Shown here piece by piece: positions 25,651-34,533 of a DNA stretch of 46,915 nucleotides. Location of the stretch: the NCBI GenBank assembly GCA_002071025.1, contig MWEJ01000004.1:1-46915 (forward strand). Direction: 5' to 3'. The DNA comes from Verrucomicrobia bacterium ADurb.Bin070. GTDB taxonomy: Bacteria > Verrucomicrobiota > Kiritimatiellia > RFP12 > UBA1067. The translations under genes and the position numbers were made by a program. Under the pieces are notes generated by a model that worked only from the letters and a program-made list of their open reading frames with translations, did not search any database and was not told the DNA's origin. The first letter of the stretch is position 1. Every line of letters starts with the position of its first letter.

Positions 25651-26601
25651 ATGCGGATCGCGCTTTCAACCAACTGGAATGCCGCGCGCCATGAGACGGG
25701 CGAGCCGCTGGTCGATGAAATCCTCAACATGGGGTTCGATGCCCTGGAGCTGGGCTATCACATGACCGAGGAACTGGCTGCCGGCGTGCGCCGCAAAGTT
25801 GAGGCCGGCGCGGTGGCTGTGGACAGCGTGCATGCCTTCTGTCCGGTGCCTGTGGGCGCGCCGCACGGCTATCCCGAGCTCTATCTGCTGGCGTCGCAGG
25901 ATGATGACGAACGCGCCATGGCTGCGATCCTGCTGCGCCGCACGCTGGCGTTCGGGGCTTCGATGGGCGCGCGGGCCGTGGTGCTGCATGCGGGCCGTGT
26001 CTTCTTGAACGCCTGGTTCGGCAATCTGCACACCGGCTCGCTGGTCGAGGCGTTGGAGGCCGAAGGCTCGGTCGAGGCCCCCGCGTATCAGCGCCTGCTG
26101 GCCAAGGCGCGGCGCCGGCGCACGGCGCGCGTCCGCAAGTGTTTCGACCGCTTCTGCCTGACGCTCGATGCGCTGTTGCCGGAGTTTGAGAAGGCGGGTC
26201 TCGCGCTGTGCCTGGAGAATCTGCCGTCGGTCGAAGCGTTTCCCGACGAAGGCGAGATGGCGATGTTGAAACAGCGCTTCGACACGCCGGCGCTGGCCTA
26301 TTGGCATGACATGGGGCATGGCGAAGTGCGCGCGAACCTGGGGCTGATCCGTCACGCCGACGCGGCGCGGACGCTCCTGCCGTTCACGCGCGGCATCCAC
26401 ATCCATGACGCGCTGCCGCCCACGCACGACCATTTGCCGCCCGGCGAGGGCGCGATCGACTTTGCCGCCTTTGCTTTTTACGCGCCGGACACCGTTCTCA
26501 AAGTGTTCGAACCCGCGCCTCGGGTCAAACAGGACGATCTCGTCGAAGCCCTGCGCTTCGTGCGCCGAACGTGGGCTCAGGCGACGACTCCAGCCCTTTG
26601 A
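25651..26601 (+). CDS. Second xylose-isomerase-like TIM-barrel protein (316 aa)
   Basis: It begins RIALSTNWNAARHETGEPLV and follows the sugar phosphate isomerase/epimerase pattern: ALELGYHM, VVLHAGRVF, ALCLENLPS with a metal-binding Glu, YWHDMGHGEV and GIHIHDALPP. The latter two have the His-rich metal-site look of the family. It is cytoplasmic, with unknown substrate, and is only distantly like the gene at 23833. It starts six bases after the folE stop, so it is probably translated from the same mRNA. Its stop is followed by a heptamer-periodic tract shared with the convergent glycosyltransferase. Confidence 0.82.
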   Translation: MRIALSTNWNAARHETGEPLVDEILNMGFDALELGYHMTEELAAGVRRKVEAGAVAVDSVHAFCPVPVGAPHGYPELYLLASQDDDERAMAAILLRRTLAFGASMGARAVVLHAGRVFLNAWFGNLHTGSLVEALEAEGSVEAPAYQRLLAKARRRRTARVRKCFDRFCLTLDALLPEFEKAGLALCLENLPSVEAFPDEGEMAMLKQRFDTPALAYWHDMGHGEVRANLGLIRHADAARTLLPFTRGIHIHDALPPTHDHLPPGEGAIDFAAFAFYAPDTVLKVFEPAPRVKQDDLVEALRFVRRTWAQATTPAL

Positions 26602-26614
26602 TGAGGGGGGCTGG

Positions 26615-26705
26615 TTTCAGGTTTTGGATTGGGCGTTAAAAGTTGAACGTTGGGCGTTCCTCCCTCCTCCCTCATCCCTCATCCTTCCTCCTTCCTCCTT
26701 CTCTC
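26615..26705. repeat. Heptanucleotide-periodic tract (locus 2)
   Basis: The plus strand reads in 7-base steps: TTTCAGG, TTTTGGA, TTGGGCG, TTAAAAG, TTGAACG, TTGGGCG, TTCCTCC, CTCCTCC, two CTCATCC, two TTCCTCC, TTCTCTC. Every step begins with TT or CT. It fills the gap between two convergent genes, and its last bases overlap the stop codon of the glycosyltransferase. The sense relative to the neighbouring genes is opposite to locus 1: here plus is pyrimidine-rich. Confidence 0.8.
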
Positions 26706-27855
26706 ACCCCGCCGTCCGCGCGAAGAACGCTTCGAGGGCTGCGATGTTTTTCTCGGCATCGAAGCGTGACTCCACCGTTGTTCGTGCCGCACGCGCCAGC
26801 GCGTGCGCGGTGTCCTCGGCGCGAAGCAACTCGTCCAGCGCGTCGGCCAGCGCATCCGGATCATCGGGCGGCACCAGCAGGCCGTTCCGGCGGTTTTCAA
26901 TGACTTCGCCGGCGGCGCCGGCCTCGGTTGTGACGACTGGCGAGCCGAGCGCCATCGCCTCCAGCAGGATGTTCGCGATGCCGTCGCGGTCGCCGTCGGC
27001 GGCGCGGCGTGACGGCAGCGCCACGGCGCGCGCGGCCATCAGACGTGCGCGGATCTCCTCCTGTGGGAGCCAGCCGGTGAAGGTGACGGCGGCACCGAGC
27101 GACAGCCGTCGCGCGAGCGCGTGCAGGTCGCGCTCAAACGGGCCGCTGCCGGCGATCACACAGGTAAAGTGCGTGCCGCGTCGGGCAAGAATCGCGCAGG
27201 CGTGCAGCAGGGTGTCGATCCCCTTTTTGGCCTCCAGCCGGCAGGCGGTGAAAAGGGTCAGGCCGTTACGCTTGGGATCGAAGGGAAAGTTCGGCAGCGG
27301 CAGGCCGTGATGGATGACATGAACCTTTTCCGGCGGAAGGCCGCAGGCGGTCACCGCGTTTGCCGCCTGTTGCGAGCAGGCGGTCACGGCAGAGGCGGAA
27401 CGCAGGCGCCGGTAGAGCAGGGGCGGCAGCACCGCGAAGACATCACGCGCGTGGACGGCGCAGCTCCAGGGCAGGCCGGCCGCCTGTGCCGCGAGGGCGG
27501 TCAGGTCGGCGGTGATGCCGGCAAACTGCGCGTGCAGCAGGCGCGCGCCGTCGTGACGCACAATGTGGAGCAGCGAGGCAGCCTGCGGCAGCCGGCGCAG
27601 CAGGCGGGCAGCGGTCATCGGCGAGCGCGGCCACTCTTCGCGCAGGCGGCAGCCTGCGGCGCGGAGCAGCGCCCTGCGGTCTGCGGCAGGCAGCGCCTGC
27701 CACATGAACGGTAGCGCTTCAGGCTCGCCTTTCAGCATGCGCACGGTGAGCGGCCAGCCGCGCTGCCGCAGCAGGTCCAACTCGCGCCGGATGAAGGTTT
27801 CGCTGGGCGCGGGCTGGTCGAGCAGGCAGGTGATGGGAAAAGGCGGCATGGGCAC
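26704..27855 (-). CDS. GT4-family glycosyltransferase (383 aa)
   Basis: The GT-B fold is visible: an N-terminal half beginning ITCLLDQPAPSETFIRREL, with HARDVF in the acceptor side, and a C-terminal nucleotide-sugar half with RLEAKKGIDTLL, VIAGSGPFERDL, FTGWLPQEEI and the catalytic-type stretch GIANILLEAMALGSPVVTTE. It likely adds a sugar to an envelope or exopolysaccharide chain; the neighbouring upstream gene (M42 peptidase) does not clarify the substrate. ATG 27855 has no strong ribosome site. The stop overlaps the edge of the heptamer tract. The region is Arg/Ala-rich as in most genes here. Confidence 0.9.
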   Translation of the reverse strand: MPMPPFPITCLLDQPAPSETFIRRELDLLRQRGWPLTVRMLKGEPEALPFMWQALPAADRRALLRAAGCRLREEWPRSPMTAARLLRRLPQAASLLHIVRHDGARLLHAQFAGITADLTALAAQAAGLPWSCAVHARDVFAVLPPLLYRRLRSASAVTACSQQAANAVTACGLPPEKVHVIHHGLPLPNFPFDPKRNGLTLFTACRLEAKKGIDTLLHACAILARRGTHFTCVIAGSGPFERDLHALARRLSLGAAVTFTGWLPQEEIRARLMAARAVALPSRRAADGDRDGIANILLEAMALGSPVVTTEAGAAGEVIENRRNGLLVPPDDPDALADALDELLRAEDTAHALARAARTTVESRFDAEKNIAALEAFFARTAG

Positions 27856-27880
27856 TCTGTGTGCTCTGTGGTTACATCAT

Positions 27881-28957
27881 TCAAGGTTGCGGGGGGCGCA
27901 AATCGATGTCCGCCGGTATGGCACGAATCGACGCGCAGAGCAGGTCGACGGTCTGGGCCGCGTCGTCCAGGCTGATGACTTCGACCGGGCTGTGCATGTA
28001 GCGCAGCGGGATGCTGAGCTGCGCCACCGCCGCGCCGGAACGCGAGAGGCGCATCGCCCAGGCGCAGGTGCCGGTGCCGCGTCCGCGCACCTGGCGCTGC
28101 ACGGTCAGGCCCGCAGCGGAGGCTGCATCGGTGACCAGGCGGTTCACGGCGGTGTGGTAGGTGGGCCCTACGCCGACAACGGGGCCGCCGCCCAGGCGGA
28201 TGTCGCCCGCGACCTTGCGGTCCTCCTTCTGGGCGTCGGTGGCGAAGGTCACGTCCACGCACAGGCCGATGTGCGGATTGATGTCATAAGCGGCGGTGAT
28301 GCCGCCGACCAGACCGACCTCTTCCTGCACGCTGGCGACCATGTGCAGCGCGACCGGGAGTCGCTCGCCGGCCAGGCGGCGCATGGCCTCGGTCACAATG
28401 AACGCGCCGATGCGGTTGTCAAAGCCGCGGCACGCCACACGGTTGTTCGCGAGCGGGCGCCAGCCGGCATCGACGACAGCGGGGCTGCCGAGATCCACGA
28501 GGTCCAGCGCCTCCTGGCGCGTGCGCGCGCCGATGTCGACGGCGATATCCTTGATCTCTTGCGGCGCGACCTTTTCCCTGTCTTTGGCGGACATCAGGTG
28601 GGGCGGACGCACGCCGAACACGCCGAACACGTTGCCGTGCCGGCCTTGGATCACGATGCGCTCGGCCGCGATCAACGGCACGGTCACACCGCCGAGCGGG
28701 CACATGTAGAGGAAACCGTCGTCGTCGATGTACTGCACCATGAAGCCGATTTCATCGCAGTGGCCTTCGATCATGACCCTGAGCGGCGCGTCGGGGTTGA
28801 GACAGGCGCGCAGATTGCCGTGAACATCGATGGCAAGATGGGGGACAGCGGCTTGCTTGAGATAACGGGAGAGCAAAGCCATGCCATCGTGCTCGAAGCC
28901 GGTCGGGGTCGGCAGCGCAACGAGGGCGTGCAGGAGGTCGAGAGCGATTTGATCCAT
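27881..28957 (-). CDS. M42-family metallo-aminopeptidase (358 aa)
   Basis: The co-catalytic site can be followed: EGHCDEIGF, RGFDNRIGAF with a bridging Asp, SVQEEVGLVGG with the general base and a metal Glu, VDVTFATD, and RYMHSPVEV with the last His. The family (TET/FrvX-like) forms large cytosolic tetrahedral assemblies that remove N-terminal residues from peptides. GGPVVGVGP is the typical conserved stretch after the acidic ligand. The start at 28957 has AAAGG ten to fourteen bases upstream. It shares a divergent region with lpxK and leaves 25 bases before the glycosyltransferase gene. Confidence 0.92.
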   Translation of the reverse strand: MDQIALDLLHALVALPTPTGFEHDGMALLSRYLKQAAVPHLAIDVHGNLRACLNPDAPLRVMIEGHCDEIGFMVQYIDDDGFLYMCPLGGVTVPLIAAERIVIQGRHGNVFGVFGVRPPHLMSAKDREKVAPQEIKDIAVDIGARTRQEALDLVDLGSPAVVDAGWRPLANNRVACRGFDNRIGAFIVTEAMRRLAGERLPVALHMVASVQEEVGLVGGITAAYDINPHIGLCVDVTFATDAQKEDRKVAGDIRLGGGPVVGVGPTYHTAVNRLVTDAASAAGLTVQRQVRGRGTGTCAWAMRLSRSGAAVAQLSIPLRYMHSPVEVISLDDAAQTVDLLCASIRAIPADIDLRPPQP

Positions 28958-29078
28958 GTCAAACTACCTTTCGCGTTAAAGAAGAGGGCCGAGCTGTCAG
29001 GGCCGATGAGACAAACAGTTTACGGGGTACGGGCCCAAACATCAAGCGGACGTGCTACGCAGCCATCTTACATTGGAA

Positions 29079-29107
29079 TTGCGTGCGCTGGGGGCCGCTG
29101 ATACACT
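29079..29107 (+). promoter_or_regulatory. Predicted sigma-70-type promoter of the lpxK-murJ-murG operon
   Basis: TTGCGT at 29079-29084 and TACACT at 29102-29107 have a 17-base spacer. The predicted start near 29114 leaves a 50-base leader to ATG 29164. The 206-base divergent region shows no comparable promoter for the M42 peptidase on the other strand. Confidence 0.5.
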
Positions 29108-29163
29108 GGCCATACCCTTCAGATCAGCCCGGTTGGCGGCATCAGGCACGAAGGGCGAGGTCT

Positions 29164-30408
29164 ATGCGAAAAGCTAAAATCAAGCGAATCGAGCGGATTG
29201 AGCACTACCTGGTCCGCATTATTCAGCAGCCCGGCGCGGATCAAGGCCATCCTTGGGCCGTGCGCATGCTGTTGAGTCTCCTCAAGGGGATTTCCCAAGT
29301 GTTCAAGGGCGTGGTGCTGGCGCGGCTCTTTCTATACAATGCGGGCATTTTCCGCCGGTATCCGCTCGGATGCCAGGTGATCAGCGTCGGCAACATAACG
29401 GCCGGTGGCACAGGCAAGACGCCGGTGGTGGAAATCTTTGCGCGCGAACTGCAAAAGTCGGGACGCAAGGTCGCGATCCTGAGCCGCGGCTACCGCAAGA
29501 AAGAACTGCCGTGGTATCAGCGGCTCTTCAGCGAAACCATCGAGCCGCCCCGCGTGGTGAGCGACGGCAAACGACTGCTGCTCGACAGTGAGATGGGAGG
29601 CGACGAACCCTACATGCTGGCCAGCAATCTGCCGGGCGTGGTGGTGCTGGTCGACAAGAACCGCGTGAAGAGCGGACGGTACGCCGTCAAACGCTTCGGT
29701 TGCGATACGCTGATTCTCGACGACGGCTTTCAGTATCAGAAGCTGCGCCACCGGCTGGAGATCGTGCTGGTTGACAAGACCAACCCATTCGGCAACACCC
29801 ATCTGCTGCCGCGCGGCGTGCTGCGCGAGCCGATCCGCAATCTCAAGCGCGCGGACTTCATTTTCATCACCAAGTCGGACGGCCACTCTGAGGCGTTGCG
29901 CCAGCAGATTCGCGCTTTGAACGGTCGCGCGGAGATGATCGAATGCTGTCACCAACCCCGTTTTCTGCAGAATGTATACACGGCGGAACGCGTGCCGCTG
30001 GAGTGGCTCAAAGGGCGTACGGTGACCTCGCTCTCGGGCATCGCGGTACCGCAAAGTTTTGAAAATTCGTTGCGCCTGATGGGAGCGCGCGTGATCCATT
30101 GCGAACGTTACGCCGATCATCACCGCTATCACGCGCAGGAGATCATCGATGCGGTCAACCGCGCCGCCGACCTGCACGCCGACGCGCTGCTGACAACCGA
30201 AAAAGACGCTGTGCGTTTCCCGCGGCTGGAAACCACGCCGGTGCCGGTTTACTATGTGCGCGTGGACATCGAACTGTTGAGCGGCTCGGAAAATTTTCAC
30301 GAGGCGGTGGAGCACATCTGCTTCCGAAAAAACTCGCAGGGAAGGACCGCGTCAGCGGGGCGGACTGCGGCACGTGCGACGGCGTCCAGCGAGGAGAAAC
30401 GCTCGTGA
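29164..30408 (+). CDS. lpxK: Tetraacyldisaccharide 4'-kinase LpxK
   Basis: LpxK phosphorylates the lipid A disaccharide at the inner membrane, so the cell makes LPS. The 414-residue protein has a membrane-near N-terminal helix region, then the P-loop stretch [17 protein letters not shown] with AGGTGKT at residues 80-86, then [28 protein letters not shown] and the late [10 protein letters not shown], all family markers. About 40 N-terminal residues are extra and basic compared with enteric LpxK. ATG 29164 has GAGG shortly upstream. The TGA overlaps the GTG of murJ by four bases, which couples lipid A and peptidoglycan export genes. Confidence 0.95.
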   Translation: MRKAKIKRIERIEHYLVRIIQQPGADQGHPWAVRMLLSLLKGISQVFKGVVLARLFLYNAGIFRRYPLGCQVISVGNITAGGTGKTPVVEIFARELQKSGRKVAILSRGYRKKELPWYQRLFSETIEPPRVVSDGKRLLLDSEMGGDEPYMLASNLPGVVVLVDKNRVKSGRYAVKRFGCDTLILDDGFQYQKLRHRLEIVLVDKTNPFGNTHLLPRGVLREPIRNLKRADFIFITKSDGHSEALRQQIRALNGRAEMIECCHQPRFLQNVYTAERVPLEWLKGRTVTSLSGIAVPQSFENSLRLMGARVIHCERYADHHRYHAQEIIDAVNRAADLHADALLTTEKDAVRFPRLETTPVPVYYVRVDIELLSGSENFHEAVEHICFRKNSQGRTASAGRTAARATASSEEKRS

Positions 30409-32048
30409 GCGCCGTGCCGGACACGCGCACCGAACGCATGCAAGAGCCCGCCACGCGCGTGTTGCGCGCAGTGTCGGTCGTGAGCCTGATGACGGCGGTC
30501 AGCCGCGTGCTGGGGCTGGTGCGCGAGATCGCGATGGCGTATTTTTTCGGCACGTCGGCGCTCAAGTCCGCGTTCGATTTGGCATTCGTGATTCCGAACC
30601 TGTTCCGCCGCCTGTTTGGCGAGGGGGCGCTGTCCAGCGCGTTTGTGCCGGTTTTCAGCGAGTCATTGGTGAAGGAGGGCCGCGACAGCGCGTTGCGGTT
30701 TGCGGTGCGCGTGATCAGTCTGCTGGTGGCGGTGCTAGGGGCGGTGACCGTTCTGGGCATCCTGCTGACATGGCCGCTGGCCGGCCTGCTGCCGTCCGAC
30801 AGCCGCTGGCTGATTCCCTTGCCGATGCTGCGCATCATGCTGCCGTATGCGCTGTTGATCTGTGTCGCGGCGCTGCTCTCGGGGATGCTCAACGCGCTGG
30901 GGCGTTTTGCGATTGCCTCGCTGACGCCGTTTCTGCTCAATCTCATCTGGATCGTGACGCTCTGCGTGGCGTGCCCGTTGCTGCGCGGTCTGCCGGACAC
31001 GCAGATCATCGTGTTGAGCTGGGCAATCCTGGCCGCCGGACTGGCGCAGGTGCTGTTCCAACTGCCGGCGCTGGCCCGCGAGGGGTTCCGCTTCCGGCTG
31101 AAATTCCGTGCGCTGCTGTCTGATCCCAAGCTGCGGCGTGTGCTGACGCTGATGGCGCCGGCCGCGCTGGGCATCGGCATCATTCAGATCAACGTGTGTC
31201 TCGACAAATTTCTGGCGTTCTGGGCGGACCCCGCCGCGCCCGCGGCGCTGGAGTATGCGGAGCGGATTGTGTATCTGCCGCTGGGCATGTTCGGCACGGC
31301 GTTTATGACCGTGCTGCTGCCGACCTTCTCTCGCCAGGCGGCTACGGGCGATACGACGTTGATGCGCGAGACGCTCGAACGTGCCATCCGCAACTTGGCG
31401 GTGATCATGGCTCCCTGCTCCGCCGCGCTGCTGGTGCTGGCGTTGCCGGTGATCTCTCTGATCTACAACATCAAGGGCGGGCGTTTTGACGAGACCTCGG
31501 CCGTGCTCAGCGCGCGGGCACTGGCCGCCTATGCGCCGGGTCTGTTGGTTTTCAGCCTGCAGAAGGCGTTGACGCCCGTGTTTTACGGGCTGCAGGATCT
31601 CAAGACGCCGGTGCGCGTGAGCATGATTGGACTGGTCTTGAACGTGACGCTGAATGTCACGAGCGTGGCGGTGTTGCCTCACGGCTGGAAACATGTCGGG
31701 ATCGCGGGATCGACCGTGCTTTCCAGTCTGGTGAACGGGGTCATGCTCGCGGTGCTCCTGCGTCGGCGCGGCGCGTTTTTGCGTATGGCGGGTTGCGCCG
31801 GCGCCGTGGTGCGCGCGGTCCTGTGCGCCGCGCTGATGGCGTTCGCCGCGCTGGCAGTACATGCATGGTGCTGGCACGTGCTGGCACAGGACGGGACGCT
31901 GGCCAAAGGAGCGGAGATTGCGGCGATGGCAGTGACCGTTGCGGCGGGCATGGCGGTATACGGCGGAGCCATGGCGGCGGTGAGCCGCAGCGAATTGCGT
32001 GAGATGGTCGGAGATGTGCGGCGGCGCAAGACGAGGAAGGGGGCATAA
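30405..32048 (+). CDS. murJ: Lipid II flippase MurJ
   Basis: This 547-residue polytopic membrane protein begins with a short hydrophilic head and the classic TAVSRVLGLVREIAMAYFFG, followed by NLFRRLFGEGALSSAFVP. About 13-14 hydrophobic segments run to the end, where RRRKTRKG forms a basic tail. MurJ moves lipid II across the inner membrane for wall synthesis. The start is GTG 30405: GAGGAGA lies about seven bases upstream, and the GTGA overlaps the lpxK stop. An open frame continues upstream to 30099, but that is the lpxK sequence read in another frame. murG starts two bases after the TAA. Confidence 0.95.
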   Translation: MSAVPDTRTERMQEPATRVLRAVSVVSLMTAVSRVLGLVREIAMAYFFGTSALKSAFDLAFVIPNLFRRLFGEGALSSAFVPVFSESLVKEGRDSALRFAVRVISLLVAVLGAVTVLGILLTWPLAGLLPSDSRWLIPLPMLRIMLPYALLICVAALLSGMLNALGRFAIASLTPFLLNLIWIVTLCVACPLLRGLPDTQIIVLSWAILAAGLAQVLFQLPALAREGFRFRLKFRALLSDPKLRRVLTLMAPAALGIGIIQINVCLDKFLAFWADPAAPAALEYAERIVYLPLGMFGTAFMTVLLPTFSRQAATGDTTLMRETLERAIRNLAVIMAPCSAALLVLALPVISLIYNIKGGRFDETSAVLSARALAAYAPGLLVFSLQKALTPVFYGLQDLKTPVRVSMIGLVLNVTLNVTSVAVLPHGWKHVGIAGSTVLSSLVNGVMLAVLLRRRGAFLRMAGCAGAVVRAVLCAALMAFAALAVHAWCWHVLAQDGTLAKGAEIAAMAVTVAAGMAVYGGAMAAVSRSELREMVGDVRRRKTRKGA

Positions 32049-32049
32049 G

Positions 32050-33117
32050 ATGGAGCCGAAACGACTGGTTGTGGCGTGCGGCGGAACCGGGGGACATGTA
32101 TTTCCCGGCTTGGCGGTGGCTCGGGAATTGAAACGGCGCGGGCATGAGGTGGAGGTCTGGCTGTCCGGCCGGGACATCGAAAGCGCCACGCTGCACGGCT
32201 GGGACGGCGCGGTGTTCGCGACCGGCGCCCGCCAGCTTTCGCTGCGCACGCTGCCGGCCGCGGCGCGCGCGTTCTGGACCTGCCTCGGCGGTGTCAAACG
32301 GTTCCGTCCCGACGCGATGCTGGCCATGGGCAGTTATTCCAGCCTGCCGCCGGTACTGGCCGCAAAGCTTCGGAGCGTGCCGGTCGTGCTGCATGAGGCC
32401 AACGCCGTGCCGGGCAAGGCGGTTGAATTCCTTTCGCGGTACGCGGTGGCGACGGCGGTGAGCTTTGAAGAGACGGTCCGGTGGCTGCCGGGACGTGCCA
32501 CGCGGTACACGGGATTGCCGGTGCGCGCCGACCTGGCGGGGCAGCCGCGCTTCAGTGAGATTCCAGAGGGGACGTTTACGGTGTTGGTGACGGGCGGCAG
32601 CCAAGGCGCGCGGCGGGTCAACGAGCTGGCCGCTCAAGCGATGTGCCTGTTGAAACAGTCGGTGGAAGCGCCATTCTTTGTGATTCACCAGTGCGGCGCG
32701 GCGGATGAAGCGCGTATTCGCGAAACGTATGCGGCGGCGGGCGTTGCGTCCATGGTGCGGGCTTTCATTGCGGACATGGGGCGCGCGTACGCATCGGCTG
32801 ATCTGGTGATCTGCCGCGCCGGCGCCTCGACGTGTTTCGAGCTGTGCCTGCTGGGCAAGGCCGCGCTCTTGATTCCCTTGCCCACTGCGGTGCGCAATCA
32901 CCAGCATGCCAATGCGGCGGCGCTGGTGCGCAGCAACGGTGTAGACGAGGGCATTCAGCAGGAGTTGACCGGCCGTTCGTTGATGCGCTATGTGAAGACT
33001 AAAATGGACCAGCCCGTGCTGTTGGAACGCATGAGCCAAGCAATCCGTGCGCTGGCCGTGCCGGACGCGGCCGCGCGCGTGGCGGACGTGCTGGAAGAGG
33101 CGACCGCCTCTAATTGA
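32050..33117 (+). CDS. murG: UDP-GlcNAc:undecaprenyl-PP-MurNAc-pentapeptide GlcNAc transferase MurG
   Basis: MurG makes lipid II from lipid I on the inner face of the membrane. The 355-residue chain shows the N-terminal GGTGGHVFPGLAVA loop, MGSYSSLPP, HEANAVPGKA (usually HEQN), VTGGSQGARRVNE for nucleotide-sugar binding, ADLVICRAGAST and PLPTAVRNHQHANA in the donor domain. AGGAAGGGGG precedes the ATG at 32050. It is the last gene of the lpxK-murJ-murG transcript. Its 3' end overlaps the convergent secreted-protein gene by eight bases. Confidence 0.95.
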   Translation: MEPKRLVVACGGTGGHVFPGLAVARELKRRGHEVEVWLSGRDIESATLHGWDGAVFATGARQLSLRTLPAAARAFWTCLGGVKRFRPDAMLAMGSYSSLPPVLAAKLRSVPVVLHEANAVPGKAVEFLSRYAVATAVSFEETVRWLPGRATRYTGLPVRADLAGQPRFSEIPEGTFTVLVTGGSQGARRVNELAAQAMCLLKQSVEAPFFVIHQCGAADEARIRETYAAAGVASMVRAFIADMGRAYASADLVICRAGASTCFELCLLGKAALLIPLPTAVRNHQHANAAALVRSNGVDEGIQQELTGRSLMRYVKTKMDQPVLLERMSQAIRALAVPDAAARVADVLEEATASN

Positions 33118-34474
33118 AAAAGATAAGGGTTCCCGAATGCCCGCGACGGAAACTGACTTCGAGCCGCGGCGGAAACTTGGCGGTGTTCTCTTTTGAGGAC
33201 AGGTTGTCACCCTGCGGCCCGTCAAACGTCCGGTAAAGCGCCAGCGACAGAACGCCGTCCGTGTCGGCACGGACGGCCTCCAGCAACGCCCGGCTGCTGA
33301 AGCCGACGGTTGTGTTTTCAAGATTGGTCGAAACGTCAAAGCTTCCCACAGGCGCACCGCCAAAGATCTTGCTGACATCAACGGCCTCATCCACGGTATC
33401 GTCCCAGGCGTCATTCACCCCAGGCCAGAGATTTGTCTCGTTGAAGTTTTCCGCTTCGGCATCTTCGGCAATGACGGCCGCGTAAATGGCGTGATTGGTG
33501 CCCGAGCCCTCGTCAAGAAGATCGATTTTGAAGGTGGCGTTGGTCAAGACCATTTTCTCGTCCAGCGTAGCGAGGTCGGAGACGTCGAAGCGCAGGAAGG
33601 CCACACGGTCCAAAGCAGAAGGGATAGAACCGTTATCGTTCTTGATCACCATCATCGTTTCTGCATAACGAAACGCATTTGTGTCGTCCCGCCTGAGGTA
33701 GGTGTCGTCCGTTGTCGCGAAAACAAACCTTTGCGGTTGCTCCAGAGGGGACATGGCGGGGCCGTCTCCGGTCGGAGCAGGCAGAAAGTTCCGCTGGAAC
33801 ACGAAGGCGTCAACTGCGGCGCCGTCCTCGCGCTGACTGAACCGCAATGTATAATGACCCGCCTTCGGGATCAGCCAGTCGGCGGTGTATCCGGAAGCAC
33901 CGGCCTCATTGACTTCCGGTTTGCACGTTGACGTCCACGGGAGCAGGGCGAAGTCATTGGTCGTGGGGCCCCCGGCGAATTCATACCAGTCAGCAATCTT
34001 GTTGGTGGGACTGTTGAAAACTCCGTCGGTCCCGTCTTTCAATTCCTCGATATCCACAAACATTGAATCGGAACTTCCGGCGGTGTCGGCGGTCGTGCAG
34101 TTTTTGCCCCAGCGGAGATAGAGCCTGTAGGTGCCCGGCACGCTGATTTTCATCCGGTATGACACCGAAGGCGGATTTGTCGGACTTCCCCCGGACGAGT
34201 TGTCGGGCAGGCACTGGATGTATGCAGCATTCCGGGCGTTGGTGAAGGTGCCAGCACCGGCGCTCTCCAACGGCACGACATACCAACTGTTTGAGACGCT
34301 TTTTTCGTATCGGTACGTGCGGCTGGAATAGATCTCGCCTTCGCCCGCCACCACGCCGTCGACCTCGTGATAGACGACATCGGCCCGCGCCGGCGTGAGC
34401 GACGTTAGCGCCCATCCGGAGGCAAGCGCGAGAATCGTGAAAACCGAAGATCCTGTACACGTAGCTTTTTTCAT
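33110..34474 (-). CDS. Secreted two-domain carbohydrate-binding-like protein (454 aa)
   Basis: ATG 34474 has AGGA seven bases upstream and starts a signal peptide ending TPARA. Residues about 35-240 have the look of a beta-sandwich similar to the C-terminal domain of GH115-type proteins: TYRLYLRWGKN and GHYTLRFSQREDGAAVDAFVF. Residues 260-450 resemble the CBM96/DNRLRE-type module with DDTYLRRDD, AFLRFDVSDL and PPRLEVSFRRG. No catalytic domain is seen. It likely binds a glycan outside the cell or in the periplasm. The gene looks less GC-rich than its neighbours, which could hint at more recent acquisition. It overlaps murG by eight bases at the 3' ends. Confidence 0.7.
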   Translation of the reverse strand: MKKATCTGSSVFTILALASGWALTSLTPARADVVYHEVDGVVAGEGEIYSSRTYRYEKSVSNSWYVVPLESAGAGTFTNARNAAYIQCLPDNSSGGSPTNPPSVSYRMKISVPGTYRLYLRWGKNCTTADTAGSSDSMFVDIEELKDGTDGVFNSPTNKIADWYEFAGGPTTNDFALLPWTSTCKPEVNEAGASGYTADWLIPKAGHYTLRFSQREDGAAVDAFVFQRNFLPAPTGDGPAMSPLEQPQRFVFATTDDTYLRRDDTNAFRYAETMMVIKNDNGSIPSALDRVAFLRFDVSDLATLDEKMVLTNATFKIDLLDEGSGTNHAIYAAVIAEDAEAENFNETNLWPGVNDAWDDTVDEAVDVSKIFGGAPVGSFDVSTNLENTTVGFSSRALLEAVRADTDGVLSLALYRTFDGPQGDNLSSKENTAKFPPRLEVSFRRGHSGTLIFFN

Positions 34475-34533
34475 CGCCAGTCCTTTCTGGGTAACGTGTT
34501 CCAACAAGCTGCCAGACGGCCAACCCCGGCACC

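Noticed and set aside
30735-33414. Long antisense frames opposite murJ and murG (530 and 557 codons)
   Set aside because: Gln/Arg/Pro-rich shadow text with no domains; the sense genes carry full family signatures.
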